A program made the translations under genes and the position numbers. Shown here piece after piece: positions 61,378-64,000 of a stretch of DNA of 64,000 bases (its first letter is position 1; each line of letters begins with the position of its first letter). Location: the NCBI GenBank assembly GCA_014338405.1, contig JTDE01021202.1, positions 55,880 to 119,879 on the forward strand, given 5' to 3'. Under the pieces are notes generated by a model. The model had not been told where the DNA came from. It saw only the letters and a list, made by a program, of their open reading frames with translations, and made no database searches. This DNA comes from Paragonimus skrjabini miyazakii (taxonomy: Eukaryota; Platyhelminthes; Trematoda; Plagiorchiida; Troglotrematidae).

Positions 61378-61575
61378 AGACGGGTGGGTAACTGAGTCCA
61401 AATGTGAAACTTCCGAGCTCCTGGCGTGGCTTCGTAGCTCAGCTGATAGAGCGCTTGCCGCGTTGAGACATGGTGTTTCTGTCGCTGGTTCGAATCAAGC
61501 CGAAGCCCTGATTTTTCACAGTTGGGTCTCATCTAAATTAATCAATCTGCCGAACTACTTATTAGTAATACAATT
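61378..61575 (+). repeat. SINE-B copy (tRNA-derived), best preserved
   Basis: It starts with gacgggtgggtaactgagtc, contains a complete tRNA-like head (61428-61507), and continues with ctgatttttcacagttgggt, ctcatctaaatt and ttattagtaatac. The other copies are at 45655 (plus) and 55740 (minus, 3' part). Confidence 0.72.
61428..61507 (+). ncRNA. tRNA-like head of SINE-B
   Basis: ggcttcg and cgaagcc form a perfect 7-bp acceptor stem. Box A-like tagctcagctgatagagcg gives a D arm, and gctggttcgaatcaagc gives a T arm with one mismatch. The middle is too long and irregular for a normal anticodon arm, so it is a SINE promoter region rather than a functional tRNA. Confidence 0.6.
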
Positions 61576-61579
61576 TCTG

Positions 61580-62560
61580 TGCTCAACAGTGGCGTTGGTG
61601 GATTCTAGCATGAACTGTTCGAGAAAGCCTCTAGCTTGGTTTCATTACGCGAAGACACATCGACAGTTATGCGCGCGCAATAATTCCCGCGGATTTATTT
61701 GCAAATGGAATTGTTAGTCGACTCCACAATCCCAGCTGGCTACGAGAGTTCACAAAGTAAACAAATTTAGTCAAGAATCTCACAAAAATCACGTTTCGCT
61801 TTGATCGTCACGTTTGACAGCTGAAACAGGTACGCCACCCAACGGCCTCGTCCCAATAATACAAGTGTGCCGACTAGGAACCATCGTATCATGCAGCAAA
61901 TGACCTGACCGAATTGAATACAGTCTGTCAAATGTTTTACAGAAAACACCAAACCTAATTCGTGAGTTTAACCGATTAAATCGCGGATGAGTAGCGAGTA
62001 ATCAGGCGGAAGAGACACTGAAAAAAACATTACATTGTATATGGAAATATTAAGAGCATCTTATGGGGCAATCGACCAATTAGCAGTCGACACTGAAATG
62101 GTTTAAATTAAAAACCTTTTTTATGTTTACTGTATCAATTTCGCATCAGTTCCTTTCTAGTCCGAAAAAACAAATGTTGGCAGGGAGACTTATTAGATAT
62201 GAAAAAACCAGTGCAAAAACGGCTAAAATTTACAGGCTAAAACAGTCCCGAAAATTGAATCTAGAGTTGTAGTCAGGAGGAGAGATAGCACAGACATGAG
62301 CATCGCGTAAAAAGGTGAGTATAAACTCCGGAAGGCTGAGTCACTGCAATCTGTACGTAGAAAAATAAATGTATACAACCGTGAAAGAGAGACAACACAT
62401 GAGAGTAACCGCATACAAACGATTGCTCTCCCTAACATCTCTTGAAAATTAATCTTAGTCGTGTGATTACAACCACAAGCTCAACTGCAGTATCTCCACA
62501 AAACCCTACGACTACCGACCCTTCGATGAGGCAACAGATCTCAGAGCGTTTCGGTTGACT
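61580..62560. other. Stretch without recognised features
   Basis: Only short frames. Nothing supports a gene or a repeat. Confidence 0.4.
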
Positions 62561-62569
62561 GATCATATA

Positions 62570-64000
62570 CGTCCGGGCAGTTGGTGACTGGTTGAACGAC
62601 AACTGTTTCATAGAGCAGATTCTAGTTTTCCGTTGTGGTTTTGAGTCATGGGATCTACGCTACCAGACTTTGGAAGGATCTGATCGATATGACGTTTGTA
62701 AGTCGACGGGGCAACCTGAATCCCTTAGAGCACTTGACCGCGGCTCATGCAGTCATCTGTTAACTAAGTCAACCGGTTCTGTCTGTACTTGTGAACGCAA
62801 AACGTTTGCTCTGTGACAGCTGTTTGGAGTCATGGTCTGTAGTCACAGTTCCGCTGTCGTTCCATTGTTTTACTTCTCACCGGTTGCACTGCTTCTGTTA
62901 GTCGCGTGACGTTCAGCGGTGTTTTTAGCCTTCAATGGAATATGCACCCCGTCGACACTTTCCTTCACAAAATGATTTAATTGACTGGTTGGAAGTTCAA
63001 TACCGAAAATGCCCCTACGCTGACATTCCATTTGGGCCTCTGAAAAGACAGATCTGAAGGTGGCCACGAAACGCTCCGCCGGTTGACTAGAGGTGGCAGG
63101 AATGGGACCGAATGCACAGACGCCATTCTGGTCAGAATTTGAACGATGTAAACTGAGTCCCATTGTCCGCCAACTAAATGCTCGACATCCTGAACCGATT
63201 GGATGGTCAATGTAAAGAAACAATTGTGAGCTGTGTTAGGGTGGAACATCGGGAATACTGCAGTTCATTTCGTGAATGCTTCGATAATAATTAGGACCTT
63301 TCGTTGGTTGATGAATCCCGCAAAGTCCCAATGCAGAAGGTGACACGATCACTACATTCCACAGACTATGAGCAACACTTGATTGATACCTTGATGGCTG
63401 CCTGACTTCTGGCACAATATCGGCAGTGCTATTATAATTCGGCATTCGTCTGAGCCAGGAGACGTGATTTCATGCACATGCTATTATCCGGCTGGTCAAA
63501 AGATTAATTTTACAAATACGAGTGCAAGGAGTTACAACCCGGTCTGCAAACACGGAGCAAAAGTCTACGCCAAAAGGAGGCTGTCGGCGTCAGAGGTATC
63601 GCACAAAGACCGATTCGTACGTACGGTCCACATCCACTACAGCGTTCTGACATGCCTTGATGTCGCCGGCATCGCACGGATAGCGATTTGCTCCTGATCC
63701 GATTTGAACAGCGGTGATGGCTGTATTTTCATACATCAACAACAGAGCATCTGCGTGATTAAAACTGTTAGTTGATCGGTATTTCAGCTAATCTTATGCG
63801 AGAAATATTGTTGTCCATCGTTATAAGCCTTGAATATCCCGTTGATTCAACAATGACGCTGAGATCGGCTCCGGTATCTATAAGAAACCGCAAGCCGGTC
63901 GATCGATCTCTGATGAAAAATAGGCGACTAGTTCCTGCTGGGCCAGCGACAGTCGTCGCCGTTACTGGCTGGCCTGCCGGTTTGACGGTGAAGCTTGGCG
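62570..64000 (-). mobile_element. Ty3/Gypsy LTR retrotransposon fragment lacking RT
   Basis: On the minus strand from the right edge: a protease with F-L-I-D-T-G-A-D-L-S-V (near 63855-63885), then about 300 bp without clear identity, then integrase: a zinc-binding remnant (63360-63445), L-H-W-D-F-A-G and L-I-I-I-E-A-F-T-K (first catalytic region, near 63270-63320), Q-P-A-E-R-F-V-A-T-F-R (near 63075) and the C-terminal Y-K-R-H-I-D-Q-I-L-P (near 62690). Reverse transcriptase and RNase H, expected between protease and integrase, are missing. Several stops and shifts occur. No LTR is identifiable; gag would be off the edge. Confidence 0.7.

Noticed and set aside
61428..61507. Functional tRNA gene.
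   Set aside because: T-stem mismatch, irregular anticodon arm and similar sequence in SINE-B copies elsewhere in the window indicate a SINE head.
1..64000. CRISPR arrays, operons or bacterial-type mobile elements.
   Set aside because: No regularly spaced short repeats and no ribosome-binding-site-led gene clusters; all structure fits a metazoan genome.

Overview
ORGANISM. The window looks like nuclear DNA from a flatworm, most likely a digenean trematode of the liver- or lung-fluke kind. The reasons are: one gene split into short exons by introns of 1.3 to 19 kb with GT-AG borders; moderate GC; and a repeat load of Penelope-like elements (PLEs), RTE- and CR1-type LINEs with TGATGA tails, a Ty3/Gypsy remnant and tRNA-derived SINEs. 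There are no bacterial-type operons. Three runs of exactly 100 N are assembly gaps of unknown true size. The species is an inference, not proven. GENE. I find one well-supported protein-coding gene. It runs on the + strand from the left edge to 52872 and is entered through its 3' part: eight coding segments (1-151, 1441-1710, 20721-20796, 30379-31664, 35107-35604, 40172-40555, 44799-45130, 52714-52872). Every junction keeps reading phase, the summed length is 3156 nt, and the chain ends in TGA after 1051 codons. It encodes the end of an ectodomain, one transmembrane helix held in its own 76-nt exon, and an 886-residue cytoplasmic tail rich in Ser, Pro, Asn and Gln with a basic cluster and a proline-rich block. 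The family is not certain. The membrane-proximal part has a faint dystroglycan-like look, offered only as a hypothesis. LAYOUT. 1-1710: two exons. 1711-20720: a 19-kb intron with a PLE fragment, a reverse-transcriptase scrap, SINE copies and a LINE tail. 20721-20796: the membrane exon. 20797-30378: an intron with a broken RTE LINE, a composite SINE insertion flanked by a 15-bp direct repeat, a hairpin insertion flanked by a 12-bp direct repeat, and a minus-strand PLE. 30379-45130: four tail exons with PLE pieces between them, including a PLE bracketed by 327-bp inverted arms. 45131-52713: the last intron, with a SINE and a decayed CR1-like LINE. 52873-64000: beyond the stop codon, with SINEs, a minus-strand RTE LINE, a foldback SINE and a Gypsy fragment lacking reverse transcriptase at the right edge. 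HOW IT FITS. The receptor-like gene is the only apparent host function. The rest is retroelement debris with stops and frameshifts, so none of the copies looks able to move by itself. The best leads are the composite and inverted SINE insertions, the inverted-arm PLE, a degenerate ribozyme-like hairpin, and the identity of the long-tailed membrane protein.
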